Assembly (NCBI GenBank): GCA_964371155.1
Contig: CAYJLI010000002.1
Location: 1-64,000 of the forward strand
Direction of reading: 5' to 3'
From: CAYJEQ01 sp964371155
GTDB lineage: Bacteria > Bacillota > Clostridia > Oscillospirales > Ruminococcaceae
DNA length: 64,000 nt
In this document: positions 1-7,670 of the stretch, in pieces
Position numbering within the stretch: the first letter of the stretch is position 1
How the letters are laid out: each line of letters starts with the position of its first letter
The notes under the pieces: model-generated
What the model was told of the DNA's origin: nothing
What the model saw: the letters and a program-made list of their open reading frames with translations, nothing else
The model's database searches: none
Program-made: the position numbers and the translations under genes

Positions 1-165
1 ATATGAGGTACGAATATAATATAAATCTGCCATGTGGGCATCCTTGCCCACGGCATTCTAAATCGCCCCTGCGAGGGATATAAATAATCTGCCATTTGCG
101 CTTGTCACGAAGTGACGAGAGTTGGGGCAATATAATCACCCCTGCGAGGATATAAATAATATGGA
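1..165. repeat. Degenerate intergenic hairpin repeats, about two copies
   Basis: Two related units can be seen. Each has an ATAAAT(AAT)CTGCCAT lead, a short hairpin and a CCCCTGCGAGG tail (about 64-74 and 140-150). The hairpins differ: the first pairs GTGGGCA with TGCCCAC (33-50), the second pairs CTTGTCAC with GTGACGAG around a GAA loop (about 101-119). No convincing gene lies here. The flanks are conserved while the hairpin is exchanged, as in dispersed intergenic repeats. The array may continue beyond the left edge. Confidence 0.5.
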
Positions 166-172
166 ACATTTT

Positions 173-526
173 TTATATAATACTCCTGAAATAAGGAAGC
201 TCCGACTCCCATAAATGATTTACAAAATGATATAGCCTATTTAGTTCTCCCAAAGCATCACCGTATGAATAAGGGTCTCGAAGAGTGTAGGGGAGCTTTG
301 AAAGCACATCTGTAACAGTGTCAATATCACTGTGGTTTAGATATCTAAGCAGATGCACTTCTTCACTCAGCCACTCGCCTAAAATTATTTCAGAAGTCAT
401 TGCTGCAAGCTCGACTTCGCCCTCAAGCGCATACTCCATAATTAAAGTGATACTACTTTGAAGCTCATTTTTAACATCATAAAAGTCCATAGCCGAAGCA
501 AAAGCGACAACTATTAAAGCACACAT
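173..526 (-). CDS. DUF4363-like small protein downstream of YetF
   Basis: A protein of about 117 residues from the ATG at 526. The N-terminus is hydrophobic (MCALIVVAFASA), followed by a helical domain. DUF4363 proteins commonly follow YetF/DUF421 genes in Clostridia and usually begin with a full transmembrane helix. Here the ATG cuts that helix short. The frame stays open to 557, reading IKRLIISVFIM upstream, but has no ATG, GTG or TTG. AAGGGTGAT at 562-570 lies just before an ATC codon at 554-556, so the true start may be a non-canonical AUC overlapping yetF. Function unknown; probably membrane-anchored. Family assignment rests on context and general character. Confidence 0.6.
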   Translation of the reverse strand: MCALIVVAFASAMDFYDVKNELQSSITLIMEYALEGEVELAAMTSEIILGEWLSEEVHLLRYLNHSDIDTVTDVLSKLPYTLRDPYSYGDALGELNRLYHFVNHLWESELPYFRSII

Positions 527-543
527 GATGAAAACGGATATAA

Positions 544-1236
544 TTAACCTTTTGATTTTTTATCACCCTTTGTAATAATATGATAATCTAAAACCCTGTC
601 ACAGGTCATAAGAAAGATCTCGTTTTGCTTGCATTTATTTTCTTTTAATGTTTTATTTAGCCATTCATTGCTAATGTTACAATATTTTAAACCTTGACTG
701 TTTACTTTGCCGTCACTTACGATTATTACGGGCGGTGAAGTTTCTCCTTTTTCAGGGGAAAGCTTTAGCATCTGCGCCGTGGTATTTTGCGATTCATATT
801 TTTTGTATATGGAAAGCTTTCCAGTGGTTTCCACCATTGCAAATTCAACATCTCTCACATCAAATATCTCAGAAACTCGGAGTTGTCCCATTAAATCATC
901 CACGGACAATCGCAAATTTTTCATTTCGGCTTGATTTATTACACCATTTGATATTATAATTTTAGGTGTGCCGGATATAATGGTGCGAAAAGATTTAAAT
1001 TTAAGCGAAAGTGAAGATGTAAATACTTCGAAGCAAATTAATGTAAGTATGGGTATTACCCCTACAAGAAAGGGAATATTCGTGTCTTCAATGGGTAGAG
1101 TTGCGATATTTGATATTAATATTGTGATTACAAATTCTGATGGTTGTAGTTCACCGAGCTGTCTTTTTCCCATAATGCGAAGGCCGAATGTTATAATTGC
1201 ATAGAGAAGGATAGTTCTAATTATAATTACTGACAT
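544..1236 (-). CDS. YetF/DUF421 family membrane protein
   Basis: A 230-residue protein with the architecture of the Bacillus YetF/YdfS family: three N-terminal membrane segments (about residues 3-20, 34-50 and 55-75), then a cytosolic part. The motif GKRQLGELQPSEFV between helices 1 and 2 and LRLSVDDLMGQLR in the soluble part are typical of DUF421. The ATG at 1236 is preceded by TAAGGGGG. The biochemical role is not settled. It is followed directly by the DUF4363-like gene, the usual two-gene unit, and is divergent from recQ. Confidence 0.85.
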   Translation of the reverse strand: MSVIIIRTILLYAIITFGLRIMGKRQLGELQPSEFVITILISNIATLPIEDTNIPFLVGVIPILTLICFEVFTSSLSLKFKSFRTIISGTPKIIISNGVINQAEMKNLRLSVDDLMGQLRVSEIFDVRDVEFAMVETTGKLSIYKKYESQNTTAQMLKLSPEKGETSPPVIIVSDGKVNSQGLKYCNISNEWLNKTLKENKCKQNEIFLMTCDRVLDYHIITKGDKKSKG

Positions 1237-1331
1237 GGATATACCCCCTTAATAATACAGGTATAATTGCGTATATATTATTGTCACTTTTTATTTTGCT
1301 ATTCAAAAACAACTACATATTTGGAGGGGAA

Positions 1332-3140
1332 ATGACCGAATACATATACTCAATTTTAAAAAAATACTTTGGATACTCAACATTTAAAGAGGGGCAAGAA
1401 GAAATAGTAAAAGAAATTCTAAGCGGTAAAGATGTGCTTGCAGTAATGCCGACAGGTGCAGGAAAATCTATGTGTTATCAGGTACCGGCACTTGCATTTA
1501 GTGGGATTACCATTGTTATTTCGCCTCTTATCTCGCTTATGAAAGATCAAGTTACAGCGCTAAATCAAATGGGTATAAGGGCAGCGTATCTAAACAGTAC
1601 ACTAAGCTATAATCAGTATCTCAAAGCACTCAGCAATGCTTCAAACGGCGTTTATAAAATAATTTATGTAGCACCCGAGAGGCTATCCACCGATATCTTT
1701 AGAGAGTTTGCTCAAAATGCGAATATCTCACTTATCGCTGTGGACGAAGCTCATTGTATATCGAGTTGGGGGCAGGACTTTAGACCAAGCTATCTATATA
1801 TAGATGAATTCATAAAATCCCTCAAGCAAAGACCAATTATTACCGCTTTCACAGCTACTGCAACAAAATCGGTAAAAGAAGATATAAAAGATAAGCTAAA
1901 TTTAAAATTACCCTATGAAATAACAACAAGTTTTGACAGAAAAAATCTCTATTTCGCAGTAGAAAAACCAGAAAAAAAAGAAAGAGCATTGCTACAAAAA
2001 ATAGCAGAATATAAAAATGTTTGTGGAATAATATATTGTGCAAGCAGAAAACAAACTGAAAAGACCACCGAAATTTTAAATGAAAATGGATATAGTGCGT
2101 CATGCTACCATGCAGGTCTATCCAATGAAGATAGAACAAAGGCACAAGATGATTTTACATATGATAGGGTTAAAATAATCGTTGCAACTTCTGCATTTGG
2201 AATGGGGATAGATAAATCAAATGTACGCTTTGTAATTCACTACAATATGCCAATTGATATTGAGTCCTACTACCAAGAGGCAGGACGAGCAGGGAGGGAT
2301 GGCGCTCCTGCGGATTGCATACTGCTTTATAGCGGAGCGGATGTAAGACTTGGAAAATTTATGATAGATAAAGGTTTGGAAGAGAAAACAGATATAGAGC
2401 CAGAAGAAGTAGAAGCGCTCAGAGAAAGAGCATATAAAAGGCTAAAGGATATGACTTTTTATGCAACCTCCACTTCCTGCCTAAGAAAAAAGCTACTTGC
2501 ATACTTTGGAGATTCAATCGAGAAATGCCATAATTGCTCCGCTTGTAATGGAGTGGATAGTGCGAAAGAAATTTCTGTTGAAGCTGTGGCGTTTTTAAAG
2601 GTCGTAGAGAGAGTTTCTGAAAGATATGGGCTTAGCATGATATGTGATATACTTACAGGAGAATTTAACCCAAGGGCGGAAGATAAAGGGTTTGATAGAT
2701 TTCCCGAATATGGCAAGCTAAGTGGCACGGAGAGAAAAAGCATAACAAAAATATTTAACTGGCTAATAGAAAATGAATATATAATGGTGGAAAAGGGGCA
2801 ATATCCTACTATATCACTTTTAGCAAAAGGCAAAGAATCACTCAGTGAAAGCGGTGTGGGTAATTTTATAAAGCTGAAGAAAAATACGCAAATAAAATCT
2901 GCGGTCAATAGGATATCTTCTGTTGATGTTGCGCTTCTTGAGAAGCTAAAAATACTTAGAAAACAGCTCGCTGACAAACAAAGTGTGCCTGCATATGTAA
3001 TTTTTACCGATGCAGTACTTACCGACATGGCAGCAAATAAGCCTGCAAACCTCACAGAGCTATTAAAAATAAAAGGAATTGGCGAGAATAAAGCAAATAA
3101 ATATGGAGAAATTTTTATTAAAGCTATAAATAATCACTAA
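1332..3140 (+). CDS. recQ: ATP-dependent DNA helicase RecQ
   Basis: A 602-residue 3'-5' DNA helicase for recombination and repair. The ATG at 1332 is chosen because TTGGAGGGG lies just upstream; the frame is open for 17 more codons but those do not resemble RecQ. Walker A MPTGAGKSM is at about residues 39-47, DEAHC at 138-142, followed by the aromatic-rich loop SSWGQDFRPSY. The arginine-finger region QEAGRAGRDG, a zinc-binding set of four cysteines (CLRKK...CHNCSAC) in the RQC part and a C-terminal HRDC domain ending in IKGIGENKANKYG are all present. Length and domain order are standard. It is a single gene between the divergent yetF pair and the apbE-rnf operon. Confidence 0.95.
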   Translation: MTEYIYSILKKYFGYSTFKEGQEEIVKEILSGKDVLAVMPTGAGKSMCYQVPALAFSGITIVISPLISLMKDQVTALNQMGIRAAYLNSTLSYNQYLKALSNASNGVYKIIYVAPERLSTDIFREFAQNANISLIAVDEAHCISSWGQDFRPSYLYIDEFIKSLKQRPIITAFTATATKSVKEDIKDKLNLKLPYEITTSFDRKNLYFAVEKPEKKERALLQKIAEYKNVCGIIYCASRKQTEKTTEILNENGYSASCYHAGLSNEDRTKAQDDFTYDRVKIIVATSAFGMGIDKSNVRFVIHYNMPIDIESYYQEAGRAGRDGAPADCILLYSGADVRLGKFMIDKGLEEKTDIEPEEVEALRERAYKRLKDMTFYATSTSCLRKKLLAYFGDSIEKCHNCSACNGVDSAKEISVEAVAFLKVVERVSERYGLSMICDILTGEFNPRAEDKGFDRFPEYGKLSGTERKSITKIFNWLIENEYIMVEKGQYPTISLLAKGKESLSESGVGNFIKLKKNTQIKSAVNRISSVDVALLEKLKILRKQLADKQSVPAYVIFTDAVLTDMAANKPANLTELLKIKGIGENKANKYGEIFIKAINNH

Positions 3141-3228
3141 TTTTTTATTCATTTTTTTTAGTAATTTCGCAAATCTAATGAAAATGCTGTGAAAACGCAA
3201 GAATACTGTCAAAAACAAGGTGATAAGG

Positions 3229-3257
3229 TTGACAAAATTTTAAAAAAATTATAAAAT
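3229..3257 (+). promoter_or_regulatory. Sigma-A type promoter of the apbE-rnf operon
   Basis: TTGACA at 3229-3234 and TAAAAT at 3252-3257 are separated by 17 bases. Transcription would start near 3264, about 37 bases before the apbE start codon. No terminator is visible between here and the end of rnfB, so this is the likely promoter of the whole flavin/Rnf operon. Confidence 0.6.
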
Positions 3258-3300
3258 TGTTAATTGATAGGACGATAAGTTTTAAGATAGGTGTGTAGCA

Positions 3301-4371
3301 TTGTACAAATATAAACTATGTAAATTGTTAATTGTTGCTATAATATTTGCGATTTTTCCGTCATGCAATGATAACGAACAAATAAATAGTTCGGAGAGCT
3401 CTGCTTCTGAACAAAAACCGGTGTCCGGGGTATTGTTTGCAATGGATACTTTTGTGGAACAAACTTGGTATGGAGAAAATGCCGATACTACATTTGACAT
3501 GATTGCCGAAACAATATCTGATATAGAAATTTCCCTTTCAATGTACACTGAAGATACAGAGGTATCAAGAATTAATGAAAATGCAGGCATTGAGCCTGTT
3601 GAGATAAGCGAGAATATATATAATTTCCTACAAAAAGCGAAAGAGCTTTCCATCGCATACAGCGATTATTTCGATATAACTATTGCCCCTGTTACCTCAC
3701 TGTGGAATGTAAACGGTGAAACAGCAAAACTCCCAGAAGAAAATGAGCTAAAAACAGCACTCGCCTTAGTGGATGCGGATAGCCTTATACTTTCAGAAGA
3801 TGAGGGAAAGTATTTTGCATTTTTAGAGCATGAGGGTATGGCAATAGACCTTGGAGGTATAGCAAAAGGATATGCAGCAGGGCTTTGTATGGAAATTGCA
3901 GTGGAAAATAACTGCACTGGATTTTTATCCATTGGTGGCAATTTAGGTGTAATTGGTAAAAAGCCCGACGGCAGTGATTTTAGATTTGGAGTGCGTGACC
4001 CCGAGGGTACGCAGGAAGAATATGTTGCCGTAGTTACACTTGAGGGGTACTCAATGGCTACTACGGGCGCATACGAGCGTTTTTTTGAAGTGGATGGGGA
4101 GAGATATCACCATGTCTTTGATCCTAAAACTGGCTACCCTGCAAATCCCGAGCTAAAGTCGCTTACCGTTATTTCTAAAGACGCAGCACTTGCAGATTGC
4201 CTTTCAACAGCAATGTTTGTAGCCGGCAAGGACTATGCGCTAAGCCATTTAAACAACGAAGAATTTGCACTAATAATAATTGATAATGATAATGTAATTC
4301 ATATATCTCCTTGGTATGCGGAAAATATTACTCTAAATGAGCAAAATTCTGCTTATAAATTTGCGTCATAA
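3301..4371 (+). CDS. apbE: FAD:protein FMN transferase (ApbE), lipoprotein
   Basis: A 356-residue enzyme that transfers FMN from FAD to threonine in target proteins outside the membrane. The N-terminus is a lipoprotein signal with lipobox FPSC (Cys22), so it sits on the outer face of the membrane. Typical ApbE motifs: AMDTFVEQ, the SMYTEDTEVSRIN segment, DLGGIAKGYAAG, IGGNLGVIG, and HHVFDPKTGYP near the end. The start is a TTG with a modest AGGTG site upstream; no better start is seen. It is first in the operon with rnfCDGEAB, whose RnfD and RnfG are its expected substrates. The 515 bases after it hold an array of repeats before the next gene. Confidence 0.92.
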   Translation: MYKYKLCKLLIVAIIFAIFPSCNDNEQINSSESSASEQKPVSGVLFAMDTFVEQTWYGENADTTFDMIAETISDIEISLSMYTEDTEVSRINENAGIEPVEISENIYNFLQKAKELSIAYSDYFDITIAPVTSLWNVNGETAKLPEENELKTALALVDADSLILSEDEGKYFAFLEHEGMAIDLGGIAKGYAAGLCMEIAVENNCTGFLSIGGNLGVIGKKPDGSDFRFGVRDPEGTQEEYVAVVTLEGYSMATTGAYERFFEVDGERYHHVFDPKTGYPANPELKSLTVISKDAALADCLSTAMFVAGKDYALSHLNNEEFALIIIDNDNVIHISPWYAENITLNEQNSAYKFAS

Positions 4372-4392
4372 CTAAATAAAGCTTTGCCTGAA

Positions 4393-4887
4393 AATCACGC
4401 TAAACCTTTATCAAGTAGACCATGCCAGAGGATGGGAGAGAGATATAAAATTCTCCATTCTATAAGGAGATTTTTCAAAGCTATTTATGCTATGTACAGA
4501 ATGGAGATTAGCGTGAAAAATCACGCTAAACCTTTATCAAAAGGCCTCGCCCGAGGACGGGCGAGATACCAAAAATTCTCCATTCTATAAGGAGATTTTT
4601 CAAAGCTATTTATGCTATGTACAGAATGGAGATTAGCGTGAAAAATCACGCTAAACCTTTATCAAAAGGCCTCGCCCGAGGACGGGCGAGATACCAAAAA
4701 TTCTCCATTCTATAAGGAGATTTTTCAAAGCTATTTATGCTATGTACAGAATGGAGATTAGCGTGAAAAATCACGCTAAACCTTTATCAAAAGGCCTCGC
4801 CCGAGGACGGGCGAGATACCAAAAATTCTCCATTCTATAAGGAGATTTTTCAAAGCTATTTATGCTATGTACAGAATGGAGAATTTT
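4393..4887 (+). repeat. Tandem array of about four 125-bp structured repeats inside the rnf operon
   Basis: Units begin at about 4393, 4519, 4644 and 4769, so the period is 126, 125 and 125 bases. Units 2 to 4 are almost identical; unit 1 differs in its middle. Each unit has three inverted repeats: GCGTG/CACGC at the unit junction, CTCGCCCG-AGGA-CGGGCGAG in the middle (replaced by an unrelated weak CCAT/ATGG hairpin in unit 1), and TCTCCATTCT/AGAATGGAGA spanning the last part. The last unit ends at the ATG of the next gene. A 68-codon ORF through the array is a by-product of the repeats and is not taken as a gene. Confidence 0.9.
4822..4887 (+). promoter_or_regulatory. 15-bp stem covering the ribosome binding site of the Gx transporter gene
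   Basis: AAAATTCTCCATTCT at 4822-4836 is the exact reverse complement of AGAATGGAGAATTTT at 4873-4887, with a 36-base loop. The right arm contains the only good Shine-Dalgarno, GGAG at 4878-4881, and ends one base before the ATG at 4888. In the earlier repeat units the right arm continues GATTAGCG, giving only about 10 pairs, so the final copy is specifically more complementary. The structure would hide the ribosome binding site; regulation by it is inferred. Confidence 0.5.
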
Positions 4888-5415
4888 ATGCCTGATAAAA
4901 GCAAAGGAAAAACATACAATGTAAAAAGTGTAGCACTTTTAGGGCTTCTTTTTGCACTGGCTATGGTTTTGAGCTTTTTTGAAAATATGCTTCCTGCAAT
5001 GCCGGGAGGGATAAAGCTCGGGCTTTCTAATATTGTCACAATGTATTGTCTATTCTTTTTAGGTAAAAAAGAGGCATTTACATTGGCTCTCTTAAAAAGT
5101 CTTTTCGTCTTGCTACTCAGAGGCCCAATAGGAGCTACCATGAGCCTAATGGGGGGGATTTTCTCTGTTTTAGTAATGACACTACTCATGATGTTAAAGC
5201 AGTTAAACCTCAGCTATCTACTAATTAGTGTTGCAGGGGCTGTTTTTCATAATATAGGACAACTTGTATCTGCTTATTTTATTCTACGCCTTCCAGAAGT
5301 ACTCTATTATGCACCTATAATGGTTGTATCAGGTATAGTGATGGGTGTAGTTACGGGTGTTACACTAAAATCTGTAATACCTTATATGGATAAACTGAAT
5401 TACAAAAAACTATAA
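4888..5415 (+). CDS. Gx transporter family membrane protein in the rnf operon
   Basis: A 175-residue polytopic membrane protein, with segments such as VALLGLLFALAMVLSFF, a central ATMSLMGGIFSVLVMTLLM and a C-terminal VVSGIVMGVVTGV. It resembles the Gx transporter family, sometimes annotated as heptaprenyl diphosphate synthase component I, which is often found beside apbE and rnf genes in Firmicutes. The ATG at 4888 is chosen because GGAG lies 6 bases upstream; an in-frame ATG at 4867 falls in the repeat and lacks a site. It is followed by rnfC after 23 bases. Substrate unknown; a role in flavin or quinone supply is speculation. Confidence 0.75.
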   Translation: MPDKSKGKTYNVKSVALLGLLFALAMVLSFFENMLPAMPGGIKLGLSNIVTMYCLFFLGKKEAFTLALLKSLFVLLLRGPIGATMSLMGGIFSVLVMTLLMMLKQLNLSYLLISVAGAVFHNIGQLVSAYFILRLPEVLYYAPIMVVSGIVMGVVTGVTLKSVIPYMDKLNYKKL

Positions 5416-5438
5416 ATAATTGATTGGAGGATATTATA

Positions 5439-6731
5439 GTGGCAAAATCTTTAAACGGCATTTTTGTAAAGCATCATAAGAATACTGAAGACGCTAAAAC
5501 TGAAATTATGCCAATCCCCGACAAGGTAGTTATGCCTATGATACAGCATATGGGTGCACCATGTGAGGTAGCGGTGAAACTAACCGAAGAAGTAAAAGTG
5601 GGACAACTCATTGGCAGTAGTACTGCTTTTATCTGTGCGCCTATTCACTCGAGTGTATCGGGTAAAGTTACAGGCATTGAGGAAATTTTACTTTCCAATG
5701 GCTCAAAAACAAAAGCAGTGGTAATAACTACCGATAAGGAACAAACAGTTTGTGAAGATGTAAAACCTCCTGTTGTAAATACTCATGAGGACTTTGTAGA
5801 AGCGGTTAAACAATCAGGGCTTGTAGGTCTTGGTGGTGCAGGCTTTCCAACATATGTAAAGCTAAATCCTAAAAACCTCTCAGAAGTGGATACACTTATA
5901 GTAAATGCTGCAGAATGTGAGCCTTATATCACATCCGACTTCCGCTGTATGATGGAAGATACCGAAGATGTGGTAAACGGTATGGAGCTTATTAAAAAGT
6001 ATCTCGGTCTAAAAAATGTATATATAGGAATTGAAGACAATAAACCCGAGGCAATTAAGCTTTTAACTGAAAAGCTTAAAAATCTTGATGGTTATAAAGT
6101 GTGCTCACTTAAGTCTAAATACCCACAGGGTGGCGAAAAGGTATTAATTTATGAAACAACAGGAAAAATAGTTCCAGAAGGCAAGCTTCCTGCAGATGTT
6201 GGAGTAATAGTCAGCAATGTAACTTCTGTTGCATTTATATCCCAGTATATAAAAACAGGTATGCCACTTATCTCTAAGCGCATTACTGTTGACGGCGGTG
6301 CAGTGGCAAATCCTAAAAATATTATTGCACCCATGGGCGCATCATTTGAAGATATATTTAACTTCTGTGGTGGATTTAAAGCCGAGCCTAAAAAGGTAAT
6401 TATGGGTGGCCCGATGATGGGTATCGCAGTAACAAGCCTTTCCGCTCCACTAATTAAAAACAATAATGCAGTGCTTGCGTTTAACGAAGCCGAAACAAAG
6501 GAAAAGCCAGAAACACCATGTATTCGTTGTGGTAAATGTATAGCCGCTTGTCCGTTTAATCTAATGCCAGCAGGAATTGAGAAAAACTACAAAGCTGAAA
6601 ATGTGGATGCCCTACGTGAGCTTAAAGTAAATCTTTGTATGGAATGCGGATGTTGTTCATATGTGTGCCCTGCAAAGAGAAATCTTGTAGTAGTAAATAA
6701 ATTGGCTAAAAAGCTAATTAATCAGAGATAG
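5439..6731 (+). CDS. rnfC: Rnf complex subunit RnfC
   Basis: A 430-residue peripheral subunit of the Rnf ferredoxin:NAD+ oxidoreductase, the NADH- and flavin-binding part. The start is GTG at 5439, with GGAGG at 5425-5429. The segment VGLGGAGFPTYVKL resembles the nucleotide-binding motif of this family. Two 4Fe-4S motifs lie at the C-terminus: C361-x2-C364-x2-C367-x3-C371P and C400-x2-C403-x2-C406-x3-C410P. Length is normal for Gram-positive RnfC. It is the first core rnf gene, with rnfD starting 15 bases downstream. Confidence 0.96.
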   Translation: MAKSLNGIFVKHHKNTEDAKTEIMPIPDKVVMPMIQHMGAPCEVAVKLTEEVKVGQLIGSSTAFICAPIHSSVSGKVTGIEEILLSNGSKTKAVVITTDKEQTVCEDVKPPVVNTHEDFVEAVKQSGLVGLGGAGFPTYVKLNPKNLSEVDTLIVNAAECEPYITSDFRCMMEDTEDVVNGMELIKKYLGLKNVYIGIEDNKPEAIKLLTEKLKNLDGYKVCSLKSKYPQGGEKVLIYETTGKIVPEGKLPADVGVIVSNVTSVAFISQYIKTGMPLISKRITVDGGAVANPKNIIAPMGASFEDIFNFCGGFKAEPKKVIMGGPMMGIAVTSLSAPLIKNNNAVLAFNEAETKEKPETPCIRCGKCIAACPFNLMPAGIEKNYKAENVDALRELKVNLCMECGCCSYVCPAKRNLVVVNKLAKKLINQR

Positions 6732-6746
6732 TGAGAGGTGAATATT

Positions 6747-7670
6747 TTGAATAATAAACTAACAATGGCGCCTGCACCTCATGCAAAATCGCCTATAACA
6801 ACAGGCTCAATAATGCTTGATGTAATAATAGCACTAATTCCTGCATGTATTGCTGCAGGTGTTTTCTATGGACTTTCTGCTATTATATTGATAGCAGTAT
6901 GTATAATTTCTGCTGTGGCTTTTGAATATATCTACAATATTATCAATAAGCGTGAGCAGAGCATAAACGATTTTAGTGCAGTGGTTACAGGGGTAATACT
7001 TGCACTTAACCTACCGTCCACACTTCCATTATGGATGGCTTGTGTTGGTACATTTTCAGCTATTATAGTTGTGAAAATGCTTTTCGGTGGTATAGGGCAA
7101 AACTTTGCAAACCCTGCAATTGCAGCAAGGGTAATACTTTTAGTTTCCTTTACATCTCCGATGACAGCTTTCGTAGCACCGGGCGGAGCAGGGCTTGATA
7201 CTGTGGGCGGTGCAACACCTCTTGCAATTGCCGACCCATCACAGCTTGCAAGCTACTTAGACCTTTTCACAGGTAATGTAGCAGGATCCTTAGGTGAAAC
7301 AAGTGCGCTTGCACTACTAATCGGAGGAGTATATCTAATAGTTAAAAAAGTAATCACACCAGTAATTCCACTTTCATTTTTAGGAAGCATGATGGTGTTT
7401 TCACTAATCGTAGGTGAAGACCCTATATACCAAATCCTCGCAGGCGGTGCTATGATAGGTGCATTCTTCATGGCAACTGACTACACCACAAGCCCTGCAA
7501 CACCAAAGGGACAGATAATATTCGGTATTGGATGCGGTGTAATTACAATGATAATTCGTGTGTATGCAAGCTATCCTGAAGGAGTATCATTTGCTATACT
7601 TCTAATGAATATAATTTGCCCCCACATTGATAACTACACAAAAACTAAACCACTTGGAGGTGCTAACTAA
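6747..7670 (+). CDS. rnfD: Rnf complex subunit RnfD
   Basis: A 307-residue integral membrane subunit of Rnf (NqrB/RnfD family) carrying covalent FMN. The TTG at 6747 is chosen because GAGAGGTG ends 6 bases before it; an in-frame GTG at 6738 lies inside that site. Multiple hydrophobic helices are evident. DTVGGATPLA, around residue 160, fits the position of the flavinylated threonine, and the apbE in the same operon supports this. DYTTSPATPKGQ near the end is a conserved family motif. The stop codon overlaps the first base of the rnfG start. Confidence 0.95.
   Translation: MNNKLTMAPAPHAKSPITTGSIMLDVIIALIPACIAAGVFYGLSAIILIAVCIISAVAFEYIYNIINKREQSINDFSAVVTGVILALNLPSTLPLWMACVGTFSAIIVVKMLFGGIGQNFANPAIAARVILLVSFTSPMTAFVAPGGAGLDTVGGATPLAIADPSQLASYLDLFTGNVAGSLGETSALALLIGGVYLIVKKVITPVIPLSFLGSMMVFSLIVGEDPIYQILAGGAMIGAFFMATDYTTSPATPKGQIIFGIGCGVITMIIRVYASYPEGVSFAILLMNIICPHIDNYTKTKPLGGAN

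Noticed and set aside
2459..3055. Minus-strand 198-codon ORF inside recQ
   Set aside because: Antisense shadow of a conserved gene with no ribosome binding site or family features.
4384..4590. 68-codon ORF running through the repeat array
   Set aside because: It is read through the 125-bp repeats, has no ribosome binding site and its repeats end in different frames after each unit.
4393..4887. Possible CRISPR array
   Set aside because: Units are 125 bp and identical throughout; there are no short repeats alternating with unique spacers and no cas genes.
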